In this document: positions 23,912 through 34,921 of the stretch, piece by piece
How the letters are laid out: each line of letters begins with the position of its first letter
Numbering within the stretch: position 1 is the stretch's first letter
Translations under genes and position numbers: made by a program
Assembly: GCF_014191545.1 (NCBI RefSeq)
Contig: NZ_AP023361.1
Span: forward strand, 1,826,501-1,890,500
Reading direction: 5' to 3'
DNA: 64,000 nt
Source: Terrihabitans soli
GTDB taxonomy: Bacteria; Pseudomonadota; Alphaproteobacteria; Rhizobiales; Methylopilaceae
The notes under the pieces: generated by a model
Told to the model about the DNA's origin: nothing
What the model saw: the letters and a program-made list of their open reading frames with translations, nothing else
The model's database searches: none

Positions 23912-24205
23912 ATGATCCGCAGTCTGACCGCTTTGTCTCTTATGGCCCTCACGACGCCGGCTTTCGCCGATCGGGCGGAAGCCGATCTGTGCGCCAAAAA
24001 TCTCACCGAGCCCGCGATCAGCGTCTACAATTTCGGCATCAGCAAAGTCGAAGCCAAATCGACCCTCGAACAGGCCGTGCGGCCCTATCTGGAGCCGCTG
24101 GTGCAGTCGAACAAAATGACCGAACAGGATGCCCGCAAGCACGGGCGCGCGGCGGCCGAATGTCTGCGGCTGGTGCACCGCAAGGAACAGCTACCGCCGC
24201 AGTAA
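23912..24205 (+). CDS. small exported protein, tandem paralogue 2
   Basis: 97 residues from the ATG at 23912 (GGGAGGG upstream); the longer frame from 23804 runs through the terminator and is not real. Signal peptide MIRSLTALSLMALTTPAFA, then DRAEADLCAKNL ... STLEQAVRPYLEPL ... AAECLRLVHRKEQ. Two Cys as in paralogue 1, with a five-residue C-terminal addition. Its end overlaps the convergent ATP12 gene by 15 nt. Function unknown. Confidence 0.82.
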   Translation: MIRSLTALSLMALTTPAFADRAEADLCAKNLTEPAISVYNFGISKVEAKSTLEQAVRPYLEPLVQSNKMTEQDARKHGRAAAECLRLVHRKEQLPPQ

Positions 24206-24943
24206 ATCGATGACACGGGCGGCGGCCTGCATTTCCGCAAAGCGGCCCGCGCGCCGCTCCGCCGCCTCATCATCCTCGCCCCACAATTCGGCATTCCAGT
24301 CTTCGTCGACATGCGCGGCCGCCCAGGCCTCGTCGACGGTGAGCCGCTTTTCAATCAAAGCCACGGTCAGAAGCGCCGAACCGGTCAGCGTCGTGACGAC
24401 GCTCGCCGCGGCGAGGCGGAATATATCGAGCCGCTCCAGCACCGCGGAGATCGCTTCAAGCGATGACGCGGGCTGTTCGACGAAGACAATGCCTTCCGCA
24501 AGCACAAAACGCGCACCGAGCGTCTCATGCGCCCAATCGAGCACCGGATCCCATTTCGCGCGCTGATTTTCGACGAGACGCTCCGGCGCCTCGGCGCGAT
24601 AGCAGAGGAGATCGGACGCCGCATATTTCACGATCTCGGCGCGCACCGCATCGGCTTCCCTGGCAACGCCGTCGATCGCCGAATTGACAAGACGCGTCAG
24701 CGGCATTTTTGCCGGGTCGATCACATCGATCTGCGCATTCCATTCCTCGGCGAGAGCGAGCGCGAGTTTTTCTCCGGGAACAGAGACGATGTTCCTTGCC
24801 GGCGTACGCACGGAGCGGCCATCCAGCAGAACGCCGTAGCCGCCCTCCTGCTTTGCAGCCTCGGCGCTTTTGTAGAAGCGCTTGGGGAGTTCGGGACGCA
24901 TCAGGCGCTGCGCGCGCTGCATCGGGCCTTCGGTTTCGCTCAT
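24191..24943 (-). CDS. ATP12 family chaperone protein (F1-ATPase assembly)
   Basis: 250 residues. RFYKSAEAAKQEGGYGVLLDGRSVRTPA at the N-terminus, EWNAQIDVIDPAKMPLTRLVNSAIDG, and YAASDLLCYRAE with later WDPVLDWAHE are typical of the ATP12 family, found in mitochondria and alphaproteobacteria, which binds the alpha subunit of F1. Start overlaps the HAD gene stop by 4 nt (ATGA). Confidence 0.93.
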   Translation of the reverse strand: MSETEGPMQRAQRLMRPELPKRFYKSAEAAKQEGGYGVLLDGRSVRTPARNIVSVPGEKLALALAEEWNAQIDVIDPAKMPLTRLVNSAIDGVAREADAVRAEIVKYAASDLLCYRAEAPERLVENQRAKWDPVLDWAHETLGARFVLAEGIVFVEQPASSLEAISAVLERLDIFRLAAASVVTTLTGSALLTVALIEKRLTVDEAWAAAHVDEDWNAELWGEDDEAAERRAGRFAEMQAAARVIDLLRR

Positions 24944-25617
24944 CGCGCGGCCTCTTCCAGAAAATGCGCTTCGAGGGCGCGGTCGAGCTCATCGAAATGC
25001 GACAGCACGATCTGTGCGCCCGCGGCCGCCAGCGCCTCATTCGGGTGATAGCCCCAGCCGACGCCGATGGCGCGCGCACCGGCGGCCCGCGCCATTTCCA
25101 TATCGAAGGTCGTGTCGCCGATCACGGTCGCGCGCTGCGGCAGAACGCCGGTCTCGGCGATGGCGGCCGAGACCATTCCCGGATTGGGCTTGGATGGATG
25201 ATCGTCGGCGGTCTGGATCGTCGCGAAGCGGCCATGCAGATTGTGAAGGTCCATGATCGCATTGACGCCGCGGCGAGATTTGCCGGTGGCGATGCCGAGC
25301 ACGACGTCCTCGCGCCCCGACAGCCGGTCGAGCGCCGCAAGCGCGCCGGGAAATAGCGGCTCGTGATGCTCCTCGCTCTGCCTCAGATCGAAAAAGGCGG
25401 CCTTATAAGCTTCCGTGAGCGGGCCCGCGAGCGCATCCGCCTCTTCCTTCACCAGCGCCCGCATCGCGGTTTCCAGCGACAGGCCGACAATCGACAGAAC
25501 CTCGGCGCGCGAGGGAGCTGCCAGGCCATGGGCGGCGAACGCGCGATCCATGGCAGTGACGATCATGTTCTGGCTGTCGATGAGCGTGCCGTCGACGTCG
25601 AAAATAACGAGATTCAC
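24940..25617 (-). CDS. HAD-IA family hydrolase (phosphoglycolate phosphatase-like)
   Basis: 225 residues from a GTG at 25617, preferred because GGAAAGG stands 7 nt upstream and the protein then starts NLVIFDVDGTLIDS as homologues do; ATG at 25641 would add eight residues. Motif I DVDGT, motif II-like GIATGKS, Lys in KPNP and motif IV GDTTFDMEMA are intact. A cap domain lies at about 15-85. It dephosphorylates small phosphomonoesters; substrate unknown. Coupled to ATP12. Confidence 0.9.
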   Translation of the reverse strand: MNLVIFDVDGTLIDSQNMIVTAMDRAFAAHGLAAPSRAEVLSIVGLSLETAMRALVKEEADALAGPLTEAYKAAFFDLRQSEEHHEPLFPGALAALDRLSGREDVVLGIATGKSRRGVNAIMDLHNLHGRFATIQTADDHPSKPNPGMVSAAIAETGVLPQRATVIGDTTFDMEMARAAGARAIGVGWGYHPNEALAAAGAQIVLSHFDELDRALEAHFLEEAAR

Positions 25618-25696
25618 GTGGGGGCCTTTCCGGGCCTTCATTTAGTCGTTTGCGCCCTCCCCGCCAATGGCCGCAACAGCGCATGCCTAAGACCGG

Positions 25697-25726
25697 AAAA
25701 GGCCCGCCGGATCGCCCCGGCGGGCC
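25697..25726 (-). terminator. Rho-independent terminator of katG
   Basis: GGCCCGCCGG (25701-25710) and CCGGCGGGCC (25717-25726) form a 10-bp stem; reading on the - strand it ends in TTTT (25700-25697), 26 bp past the katG stop. Confidence 0.85.
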
Positions 25727-25751
25727 CCTGATACCGTCGGCTTTGAGCCGC

Positions 25752-28042
<2,291 letters not shown>

Positions 28043-28047
28043 GTATC

Positions 28048-28941
28048 ATGCTGTCGTTGCGAAACCTCCGCTATTTCCAAACACTCGCCCGGATGGGCCA
28101 TTTCGGCCGCGCCGCCGATGCCTGCTCCGTGACCCAGCCGGCGCTGTCCATGCAGATCCGCGAGCTGGAGACCCATCTCGGCACAAAGCTGTTCGAACGG
28201 GTGCGCGACGGCGCGCGGCTCACCGAGGCCGGCCGTGAGGCCCTCGGCCATGCCGACCGCATTCTCGGGGCCGTTGCCGATCTCGAGGCTCAGGCGCGCT
28301 CCACGCACGGGCTCCTGAGCGGGCCGTTCCGGCTTGGCGTCATTCCCTCGGTCGCGCCTTATCTGTTGCCGCGCCTCCTCCCAGCCGTCATGGAGCGCGT
28401 TCCGAATGCGCGGCTGACCCTTCGGGAAACTCTGACGGCGACGCTGGTCGAAGAACTTCTCGCCGGCGATCTCGATGCGATCATCGCAAGCCTTCCGCTC
28501 GACCGTCCCGATCTCACCGAGCGCCCGCTCTTTGACGATCCCTTCATGCTGGCCGTCGCCGCCAAAGGCGCATTCGCGACTGCCGATGCGGCGAGCCAGG
28601 ACATGCTGTCGAGCCCCGATCTTCTTTTGCTGGAGGACGGACACTGTTTCCGCGATCAGGCGCTGGAAGTGTGCCGCACGCTCGATGCGGGACGGCTGCG
28701 CAGCTATGGCGCAACGAGCCTGTCGACGCTGGTGCAGCTCGTCGCTAATGGACAGGGCATCACGCTTTTGCCGAAACTCTTCGTCACCGCCGAAGCCAAG
28801 GCCAATCCGCGCGTGAAACTTCTGCACTTCCCCGATCCCGAACCCGCGCGCACCATTGGATTGGCATGGCGGCGATCGGCCAGCATTGAGCGGGATGTGG
28901 ATGAGATCGAAGCGGCGGTGCGGGCCGCGCTCGCAGAATAA
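28048..28941 (+). CDS. oxyR: hydrogen peroxide-sensing LysR regulator OxyR
   Basis: 297 residues from the ATG at 28048, the start that gives the canonical LRNLRYFQTLARMGHFG helix-turn-helix; ATG 28015 in frame would run through the operator. No SD precedes the ATG. Residues 1-62 form the HTH; the rest is the effector domain. Cys200 and Cys209 (LEDGHCFRDQALEVC) correspond to the redox pair of E. coli OxyR (199/208), so it should sense peroxide. Divergent from katG, its presumed target. Confidence 0.95.
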   Translation: MLSLRNLRYFQTLARMGHFGRAADACSVTQPALSMQIRELETHLGTKLFERVRDGARLTEAGREALGHADRILGAVADLEAQARSTHGLLSGPFRLGVIPSVAPYLLPRLLPAVMERVPNARLTLRETLTATLVEELLAGDLDAIIASLPLDRPDLTERPLFDDPFMLAVAAKGAFATADAASQDMLSSPDLLLLEDGHCFRDQALEVCRTLDAGRLRSYGATSLSTLVQLVANGQGITLLPKLFVTAEAKANPRVKLLHFPDPEPARTIGLAWRRSASIERDVDEIEAAVRAALAE

Positions 28942-28948
28942 TCGAAGC

Positions 28949-29962
28949 TTAGTCGTTCGGCGCTTCGAGGATCGGATCGCCGGTCTTGGCGTCGAAGCCA
29001 AACAGGCTGAACGCTTCTTTGAAGTGCTCCGGCAGCGGCGCCGTCACATCGATCGTGCCGCCTTTCGGATGCGGCAGCGTGATGCGCCGCGCCAGAAGAA
29101 GCAGCTTTTTCGGCATATCGACCGACATATCTTCCGGCAGCCCGCCATAACGCTCTTCCGGGCCGCCGCTATATTTCGGATCGCCGAGAATGGCGTGGCC
29201 GATATGCGCAAGATGGGCGCGCAGCTGGTGCGTACGTCCGGTCACCGGTTTCAGCGACAGCCAAGCGGCGCTTTTGCCGGCCTTCTCGACCACCGCGTAA
29301 TAAGTGATGGCGTGGCTGGCTTCCGGATCGCCATGCTGGGCGACGCGCATCTTCTCGTTTCCGGCAGCGCCGTCCTTTGCCAGATAGGTCGAGATGCGGC
29401 CCTGATGCGGTTCGGGCACGCCCGGCACCACCGCCCAATAAATCTTCCGCGCCGAGCGCGAATTGAACGTACGGCCGAGCGCCGACGCCGCTTTGCGGTT
29501 TTTGGCGATGACGAGACAGCCCGCGGTGTCGCGGTCGAGGCGGTGGACGAGTTTCGGCCGATCGCCGTCGGGACCGGCCATTGCCTGCAGCATGCCGTCG
29601 ATATGGCGTTTGGTGCCCGAGCCGCCCTGCACGGCCAAACCATGCGGCTTGTTGATCACCATGACATCCTTGTCTTCCCACAGGACAAGGCTTCGGAGGT
29701 ACGCCGCATCGTCGGCGCTGGCGGCTTTCTTGGGCGATAGCGCGCCCGGCTTGCCCGCCTCGCCGAGCGGCGGCACGCGCACGCTCTGACCGGCCTCGAC
29801 CCGCATCTGCGGCTTGGCGCGTGCGCCATCGACCCGCACCTGGCCGGTGCGCAAAATCTTCTGCAGCTGGCCGAAGCCGAGCGCCGGATAGCGGGCCTTC
29901 AGGAAGCGATCGAGGCGGAGGCCGTCTTCGCTATCCTTGACCGTAACGATCTCAACGGACAT
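28949..29962 (-). CDS. RluA-family pseudouridine synthase (RluC/D type)
   Basis: 337 residues: N-terminal S4 RNA-binding domain (GLRLDRFLKARYP, about 12-70) then the synthase with catalytic Asp in VHRLDRDTAGCL and the GRTHQLRAHLAHIGH block near residue 245. It isomerises uridines in 23S rRNA (RluC/RluD-like). Exact site specificity is not visible. The stop lies 7 bp from oxyR's stop, convergent. Confidence 0.93.
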   Translation of the reverse strand: MSVEIVTVKDSEDGLRLDRFLKARYPALGFGQLQKILRTGQVRVDGARAKPQMRVEAGQSVRVPPLGEAGKPGALSPKKAASADDAAYLRSLVLWEDKDVMVINKPHGLAVQGGSGTKRHIDGMLQAMAGPDGDRPKLVHRLDRDTAGCLVIAKNRKAASALGRTFNSRSARKIYWAVVPGVPEPHQGRISTYLAKDGAAGNEKMRVAQHGDPEASHAITYYAVVEKAGKSAAWLSLKPVTGRTHQLRAHLAHIGHAILGDPKYSGGPEERYGGLPEDMSVDMPKKLLLLARRITLPHPKGGTIDVTAPLPEHFKEAFSLFGFDAKTGDPILEAPND

Positions 29963-29971
29963 GGGCCTGAC

Positions 29972-30352
29972 TTAAGCGAAGGCGCGGCCAATAGCGAGCC
30001 CGACGGCCACCCCGCCGATGGCCAGCACTACGGAAGCCACGACGTAAAACAGGGCGGCTGTATGCGCCCCCCGCTCCCAGAGAACCACCGCGTCGAGCGA
30101 ATAGGCCGAGAAGGTGGTGAAACCGCCCAGAATGCCGGTCGCCAGAAACAGCCTCAAATGCTCCGAAGTGCCCTGCGTCCGGGACGCCAGCCAGGCGGTG
30201 AGAAGGCCCATGGCCAGCCCGCCGATGACGTTGACGCCGAACGTGCCCCAGGGAAACCCGATGCCGAAGAGGCGTGCCGCAGCAAGATTGAACAGATGGC
30301 GGGCCGCAGCGCCGAGGCCGCCGCCGATAAAGACCAGAACCAGAGCCTGCAT
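29972..30352 (-). CDS. crcB: fluoride ion channel CrcB/Fluc
   Basis: 126 residues from the ATG at 30350-30352; the frame continues upstream into the chromate gene without a start. Four hydrophobic helices; GGLGAAARHL near the N-terminus, GTFGVNVIGG and GGFTTFSAYS are the Fluc pore motifs (Asn and Phe box). It exports fluoride as a dual-topology dimer in the inner membrane. Follows the chromate transporter pair by 14 bp. Confidence 0.94.
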   Translation of the reverse strand: MQALVLVFIGGGLGAAARHLFNLAAARLFGIGFPWGTFGVNVIGGLAMGLLTAWLASRTQGTSEHLRLFLATGILGGFTTFSAYSLDAVVLWERGAHTAALFYVVASVVLAIGGVAVGLAIGRAFA

Positions 30353-30366
30353 GGGAGTTCGCCCCG

Positions 30367-30894
30367 TCAGAGGACCCCGAAATAGCCCAGCGCGCCGGCT
30401 GCCGCCAGCGGCAAAAGCGGGTGCACCTTGGTCAAGGTCGTGAGAATGGCGGTCGCGATGGTGACGAGGATGAGCAAGACGCTCCCGCGCGAGACGGTAG
30501 CCACAAGGATGTAGGCGCTCGAAGCAACGAGAGCGAGCGTGACCGGGATCATCCCGGCCTGAACGGCCTTGCGCCATTTGGCTTCGCGAAACCGCGTCCA
30601 GGCGCGCGCGATGAAATAGGTCATCGTCGCGCTCGGCAGAACGATGGCGGCCATCGAGACAAAACCGCCGAGCATGCCGGCAACATGCCAGCCGATGAGC
30701 GTGACGACCATAAGGTTCGGCCCGGGCGCCGCCTGCGAAATTGCGTAAAGGCGGACGAACTCCTCATCCGACATCCACTGATGCACCTCGACGGCGAGGC
30801 GATGCATTTCCGGGAAGGTCGAATTGATGCCGCCGATCGAGATCAGCGACAGCGGCGCGAACATCGCAATCAGTTTGCCGAGATCGCTGTTCAT
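30367..30894 (-). CDS. chromate transporter subunit (short ChrA, second)
   Basis: 175 residues from the ATG at 30892-30894, which overlaps the stop of the upstream gene (ATGA); an in-frame ATG at 30909 is possible. About five or six hydrophobic segments and the CHR motif AISQAAPGPNLMVV. Half-size chromate-ion-transporter proteins act as pairs, with opposite topology; the partner is immediately upstream. Confidence 0.9.
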   Translation of the reverse strand: MNSDLGKLIAMFAPLSLISIGGINSTFPEMHRLAVEVHQWMSDEEFVRLYAISQAAPGPNLMVVTLIGWHVAGMLGGFVSMAAIVLPSATMTYFIARAWTRFREAKWRKAVQAGMIPVTLALVASSAYILVATVSRGSVLLILVTIATAILTTLTKVHPLLPLAAAGALGYFGVL

Positions 30895-31451
30895 TGGACG
30901 CGCCGCCATGCGTAGAGAATGGTGATCGGCGCCATCACGAGCACGCTTGCAATCAGCGGCATCCGGAAGACGCCGACGGCGACAAAGCCCGCGACCGCAA
31001 ACAGAAGCGGCACGATCTCCTCGCGCATGGCCAGCGCCATCTTCACCGTCAGCGCAACGACAAGGCCGCTCGCCGCGGCGCTGACGCCGGTCAGCATGCC
31101 GCCAATGCCGGGGATCTCCTTGAACTCGACATAGAGCGAAGCCAGGCCGATGACGACGAAGAACGGTCCGATCAGCATGCCCGAGACGGCAGCGATCGAG
31201 CCGAGCGCGCCGCGATATTTACTGCCGATGACGACGCCGAAATTGACGATATTGCCGCCCGGCAGGAACTGGCACAGAGACAGCGCTTCGTTGAACTCTT
31301 TTGGCGTGAGCCAGCCGCGCTTTTCAACCACCATCCAGCGCGCCCACGGAAGGACGCCGCCAAACCCCATGATCGAAATTCCGAAGAAGGCCAGAAACAG
31401 CGCGCCGAGCCCGGGGTTCGGTGCGGGGGACTCAGGTGAGGGCTGCTGCAT
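30891..31451 (-). CDS. chromate transporter subunit (short ChrA, first)
   Basis: 186 residues from the ATG at 31451 (AGGGG upstream); a TTG at 31484 extends it by eleven residues. Motifs FFGISIMGFGGVLPW, GWLTPKEFNEALSLCQFLPGGNIVNF and several membrane segments match the CHR family, with PGGN in place of the usual PGP. Probably forms a heterodimeric exporter with the next gene. Substrate chromate is by family; other oxyanions are possible. Confidence 0.88.
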   Translation of the reverse strand: MQQPSPESPAPNPGLGALFLAFFGISIMGFGGVLPWARWMVVEKRGWLTPKEFNEALSLCQFLPGGNIVNFGVVIGSKYRGALGSIAAVSGMLIGPFFVVIGLASLYVEFKEIPGIGGMLTGVSAAASGLVVALTVKMALAMREEIVPLLFAVAGFVAVGVFRMPLIASVLVMAPITILYAWRRVQ

Positions 31452-31493
31452 ACCCCTGCATACCAGAGGCTTAAAATCCCGCAAGACTCGGGG

Positions 31494-32813
31494 CTATTCG
31501 CGCTCGCGCCGAAGCCTCGCCCAATAGTCTAGTCTCTTGCGGATTTCGCGCTCGAAGCCGCGCTCGACCGGCTCATAGAAGACCGGCCTTTCCATCTCGT
31601 CCGGGAAATAGCTCTGGCCGGAAAATCCGTCCGGCGCGTCGTGATCGTAGGCGTAGCCCTTGCCGTAGCCCTCATCCTTCATGAGACGCGTCGGCGCGTT
31701 GAGGATGTGCTTGGGAGGCACAAGCGAGCCGTGTTCCTGGGCGGCTCTGCGCGCCGCGTTATAGGCCATATAGGCGGCGTTCGATTTCGGCGCCGTCGCG
31801 AGATAGACGCAGGCCTGAGCCAGCGCGAGTTCGCCCTCGGGCGTGCCGAGCTGTTCATAGGCATCGCGCGCCGAAATGCAGATCGTCAGCGCCTGCGGAT
31901 CGGCCATGCCGATATCCTCCGACGCCATGCGGATCAGTCGCCGTGCCAGATAGAGCGGATCTTCGCCCGCATCCAGCATGCGCGACAGATAATAGAGCGC
32001 GGCATCGACATCGGACCCGCGCACCGATTTGTGCAGCGCCGAAATCAGATTGTAATGACCGTCCTGCGATTTGTCGTAGATCGGCGCGCGCCGCTGCACG
32101 ATGTCCTGCACAGCCGTGAGATCGAACACCTCTCCTTCGCGCGCCGCACGCCAGAGCTCTTCGGCAAGCGTCAGCGAAGCACGGCCATCGCCATCCGCCA
32201 TGCGCACCAAAGATGCGCGCGCCTCCTCATCCAGCGGCAGCTTTTTGCCTTCGATTTCTTCGGCGCGCGTCAGGAGATTGCCGATGGCCTCATCGTCGAG
32301 CGATTTGAACACCATCACGCGCGCACGCGACAAAAGCGCGGCGTTCAGCGCAAAGCTCGGATTTTCCGTCGTCGCACCAACGAGCGTTATCGTGCCGTCT
32401 TCCATGAACGGAAGAAAAGCATCCTGCTGCGCGCGGTTGAAACGATGGATCTCGTCGACGAACAGTAGAGTGCCCTGCCCCGTTTGCCTTCTGCCGCGCG
32501 CGGTTTCGAAAATCTTCTTGAGATCGGCAACGCCGGAAAAGATCGCCGAGATGGGTTCGAAATAAAGATCTGTTTCATTGGCGAGAAGACGGGCGACCGT
32601 CGTCTTGCCGGTGCCGGGCGGGCCCCAGAAAATCAAAGAGCCGATGCTGTCCGAACCGAGAAGACGCGCCAGCGCGCCGCCCTCGGCGACGAGATGATCC
32701 TGACCGACAACCTCGCTCAGCTTTTGCGGCCGCAGCCTATCGGCCAGCGGACGCGGCGCCGACCGGTCGAGGCCCGCGGCCTCAAAGAGCGTGGATTGGC
32801 CCTTGGCTGCCAT
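31494..32813 (-). CDS. rarA: replication-associated recombination protein A (AAA+ ATPase)
   Basis: 439 residues. Walker A GPPGTGKTTVARLLA, Walker B LLFVDEIHRFNRAQQD and sensor region TTENPSFALNAALLSRARV are those of the RarA/MgsA/WRNIP1 group, which loads at stalled forks and single-strand gaps. C-terminal oligomerisation part contains YFPDEM. Its ATG overlaps the Deg protease stop by 1 nt, so the two are co-translated. Confidence 0.95.
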   Translation of the reverse strand: MAAKGQSTLFEAAGLDRSAPRPLADRLRPQKLSEVVGQDHLVAEGGALARLLGSDSIGSLIFWGPPGTGKTTVARLLANETDLYFEPISAIFSGVADLKKIFETARGRRQTGQGTLLFVDEIHRFNRAQQDAFLPFMEDGTITLVGATTENPSFALNAALLSRARVMVFKSLDDEAIGNLLTRAEEIEGKKLPLDEEARASLVRMADGDGRASLTLAEELWRAAREGEVFDLTAVQDIVQRRAPIYDKSQDGHYNLISALHKSVRGSDVDAALYYLSRMLDAGEDPLYLARRLIRMASEDIGMADPQALTICISARDAYEQLGTPEGELALAQACVYLATAPKSNAAYMAYNAARRAAQEHGSLVPPKHILNAPTRLMKDEGYGKGYAYDHDAPDGFSGQSYFPDEMERPVFYEPVERGFEREIRKRLDYWARLRRERE

Positions 32814-34234
32814 CAGAACCGGAACATGCGTGTCACGACCTGCCCACCGCGCTGGATCGTAACTTTCCAGAGCTTCTCGCTCGCTTCGCTTGCCGAAGCG
32901 AGTGTGTTCACGCTGTCGATCTTCTGATCGTTCAGCATCAAAACGCGATCGCCTTTTTCCAAGCCGACCCGATCTGCGACCGAGCCGTTTTCGATATCGA
33001 GGATGAGAACGCCGGAGAGCGATCCGTCGAGCCCGATCTCCTGCGCAACGGCGGGAGACACATTGACGACCTTCGCACCGGAGAAAGGTCCCTTGCCGCC
33101 GATGAGGCGCTCATCGCGCGGCACGGTTTCGGGCGCCGAATCCACCGGCAGATTGAGCGTCGTTTCTTTGCCCTGCCGCAGGATATGCAGCACCGCTTTC
33201 GATCCGATGGGACGTATGGTGACCTGATAGGTCAACGCCGTCGGATCTTCGACCGGCTTGTCTTCGACGGCGGTCACGATATCGCCGGGCTTCAGACCCG
33301 CGCGGGCGGCGGGCGAATCCTTGTCGACTTCGGCGACAAGCGCACCGAACGGCCGGTCGAGCCCCATGCTCTCGGCGATCTCGCGCGTGACCGCCTGCAG
33401 ATCGGCGCCGATCCACGGCCGGCGGACGACCTTGTCGCCATTGCGCGCCGCAGCCAGCACAAGCTTGACGATGGAGGCCGGCACCGCAAAGCCGATGCCG
33501 TCCGAGCCGCCGGTCTTGGTATAGATCAGCGTGTTGATGCCCAGAAGATTGCCCTTCATGTCGATCAGCGCGCCGCCGGAATTTCCCTGATTGATCGCAG
33601 CGTCCGTCTGTAGGTACACGGCCTGCTCGCCGCCTTTCTTCTGGATGCGGCGGATGGCCGAGACGATGCCTTGCGACACCGACTGGCCCAGGCCGTACGG
33701 ATTGCCGATGGCCAGCACGATATCGCCGACCTCGACCCCGTCACCGTTGACGAGCGGCACGACCGGGAACTTGCCCTTGCCATCGCGCACTTTCAGCACC
33801 GCGATATCGGATACGGGATCGGTGAGCACGACATCGACATCGAACTCGCGCTGATCCACCAGAGAGATGCGCACATCCGTCATGCCCTGGATGACGTGAT
33901 TGTTGGTGACGACGATGCCCTCTTCGCCGACGAGAACGCCTGAACCGAGAGATCTTTGAAGCCGCTCGCGCGGCATGTTCATCTGCCCGCCGAAAAATTC
34001 CTGAAAGAGCGGATCATCGAAGGGAAAGCCGCGCGGCCGCTGCGCGACGACGCGCGAGGCATAGACGTTCACGACCGCCGGAGTGACCTGTTTAACGAGC
34101 GGCGAATAGGACAGCTGGATTTCGGCCTGGCTGGCCGGCACCGTTCGCTGCTGGGCCGCAGCCGGGATACACAGAAGAGCCGTCGCCACAACCAAAGCGG
34201 AACAGACACGCATTCTCATGCTTGAAAACCTCAT
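32813..34234 (-). CDS. DegP/DegQ family serine endopeptidase (Do)
   Basis: 473 residues from the ATG at 34232-34234 (GAGG upstream); alternative ATGs at 34219 and 34213; the frame extends further without a start. A signal peptide of about 20-28 residues (SALVVATALLCIPAAAQQ) is followed by a trypsin-like domain with catalytic His (VVTNNHVI), Asp (DPVSDIAVLKV) and Ser (NQGNSGGAL), then two PDZ domains (one starting DRPFGALVAEVD, the other LSGVLILDIENG). A periplasmic protease/chaperone for misfolded envelope proteins. Confidence 0.94.
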   Translation of the reverse strand: MRFSSMRMRVCSALVVATALLCIPAAAQQRTVPASQAEIQLSYSPLVKQVTPAVVNVYASRVVAQRPRGFPFDDPLFQEFFGGQMNMPRERLQRSLGSGVLVGEEGIVVTNNHVIQGMTDVRISLVDQREFDVDVVLTDPVSDIAVLKVRDGKGKFPVVPLVNGDGVEVGDIVLAIGNPYGLGQSVSQGIVSAIRRIQKKGGEQAVYLQTDAAINQGNSGGALIDMKGNLLGINTLIYTKTGGSDGIGFAVPASIVKLVLAAARNGDKVVRRPWIGADLQAVTREIAESMGLDRPFGALVAEVDKDSPAARAGLKPGDIVTAVEDKPVEDPTALTYQVTIRPIGSKAVLHILRQGKETTLNLPVDSAPETVPRDERLIGGKGPFSGAKVVNVSPAVAQEIGLDGSLSGVLILDIENGSVADRVGLEKGDRVLMLNDQKIDSVNTLASASEASEKLWKVTIQRGGQVVTRMFRF

Positions 34235-34349
34235 GAACCTCAGCCCGTCGGGGACCGACTTATAGGCGCGCGGCACAGGGGATTGAAGCCGTTCTGATCC
34301 CCTTGCCGCTATGCTAGGAATTGCGCCCCACCCCTCGGAGTCTATCCCC

Positions 34350-34907
34350 GTGACCTGGATTCTTCTCGGCATTATCGCCGCCTTCGTCCTTTTCGGCATC
34401 GTCATCTACAACCGGCTGGTCTCGCTCCGGCAGGTGACCAATCAGGCCTGGTCGGATGTCGATGTGCAGCTGAAGCAGCGCTACGATCTTATTCCCAATC
34501 TGGTCGAAACCGTGAAGGGCTATGCCAAGCACGAGAAAGAGACGCTCGATGCGGTGATCAAGGCGCGCAACGCCGCCGTTTCGGCCTCCGGCCCTGCCGA
34601 ACAGGCGGCGGCGGAAAACGTGCTCTCAGGCGCCCTCCGCCAGATCTTTGCGCTCGCCGAAAGCTATCCGGACCTCAAGGCCAATACGAACTTCCTGCAG
34701 CTGCAGACCGAGCTGTCCGACATCGAAAACAAGATCGCCGCCTCCCGCCGTTTCTTCAACAACGCGGTCCAGGAATACAACGCGGCGGCCGAACAGTTTC
34801 CGGCGGTTCTGTTCGCCCGCTCCCTCGGTTTCCAGCCGCGCACCTTCTTCGAAGTGCCGGAGGCCGAGCGCGCGGCCATTCAGGCCGCGCCGAAAGTCGG
34901 CTTCTGA
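34350..34907 (+). CDS. LemA family protein
   Basis: 185 residues from the GTG at 34350 (GGAG at 34337-34340); ATG at 34311 lacks an SD. One N-terminal membrane helix (WILLGIIAAFVLFGIVIY), then a long helical periplasmic or cytosolic domain with SLRQVTNQAWSDVDVQLKQR, DLIPNLVETVKGY and FNNAVQEYN, the LemA signature. Function not firmly known. It precedes an M48 protease by 14 bp, a frequent pairing. Confidence 0.93.
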   Translation: MTWILLGIIAAFVLFGIVIYNRLVSLRQVTNQAWSDVDVQLKQRYDLIPNLVETVKGYAKHEKETLDAVIKARNAAVSASGPAEQAAAENVLSGALRQIFALAESYPDLKANTNFLQLQTELSDIENKIAASRRFFNNAVQEYNAAAEQFPAVLFARSLGFQPRTFFEVPEAERAAIQAAPKVGF

Positions 34908-34921
34908 GCGGACGCTGATCT

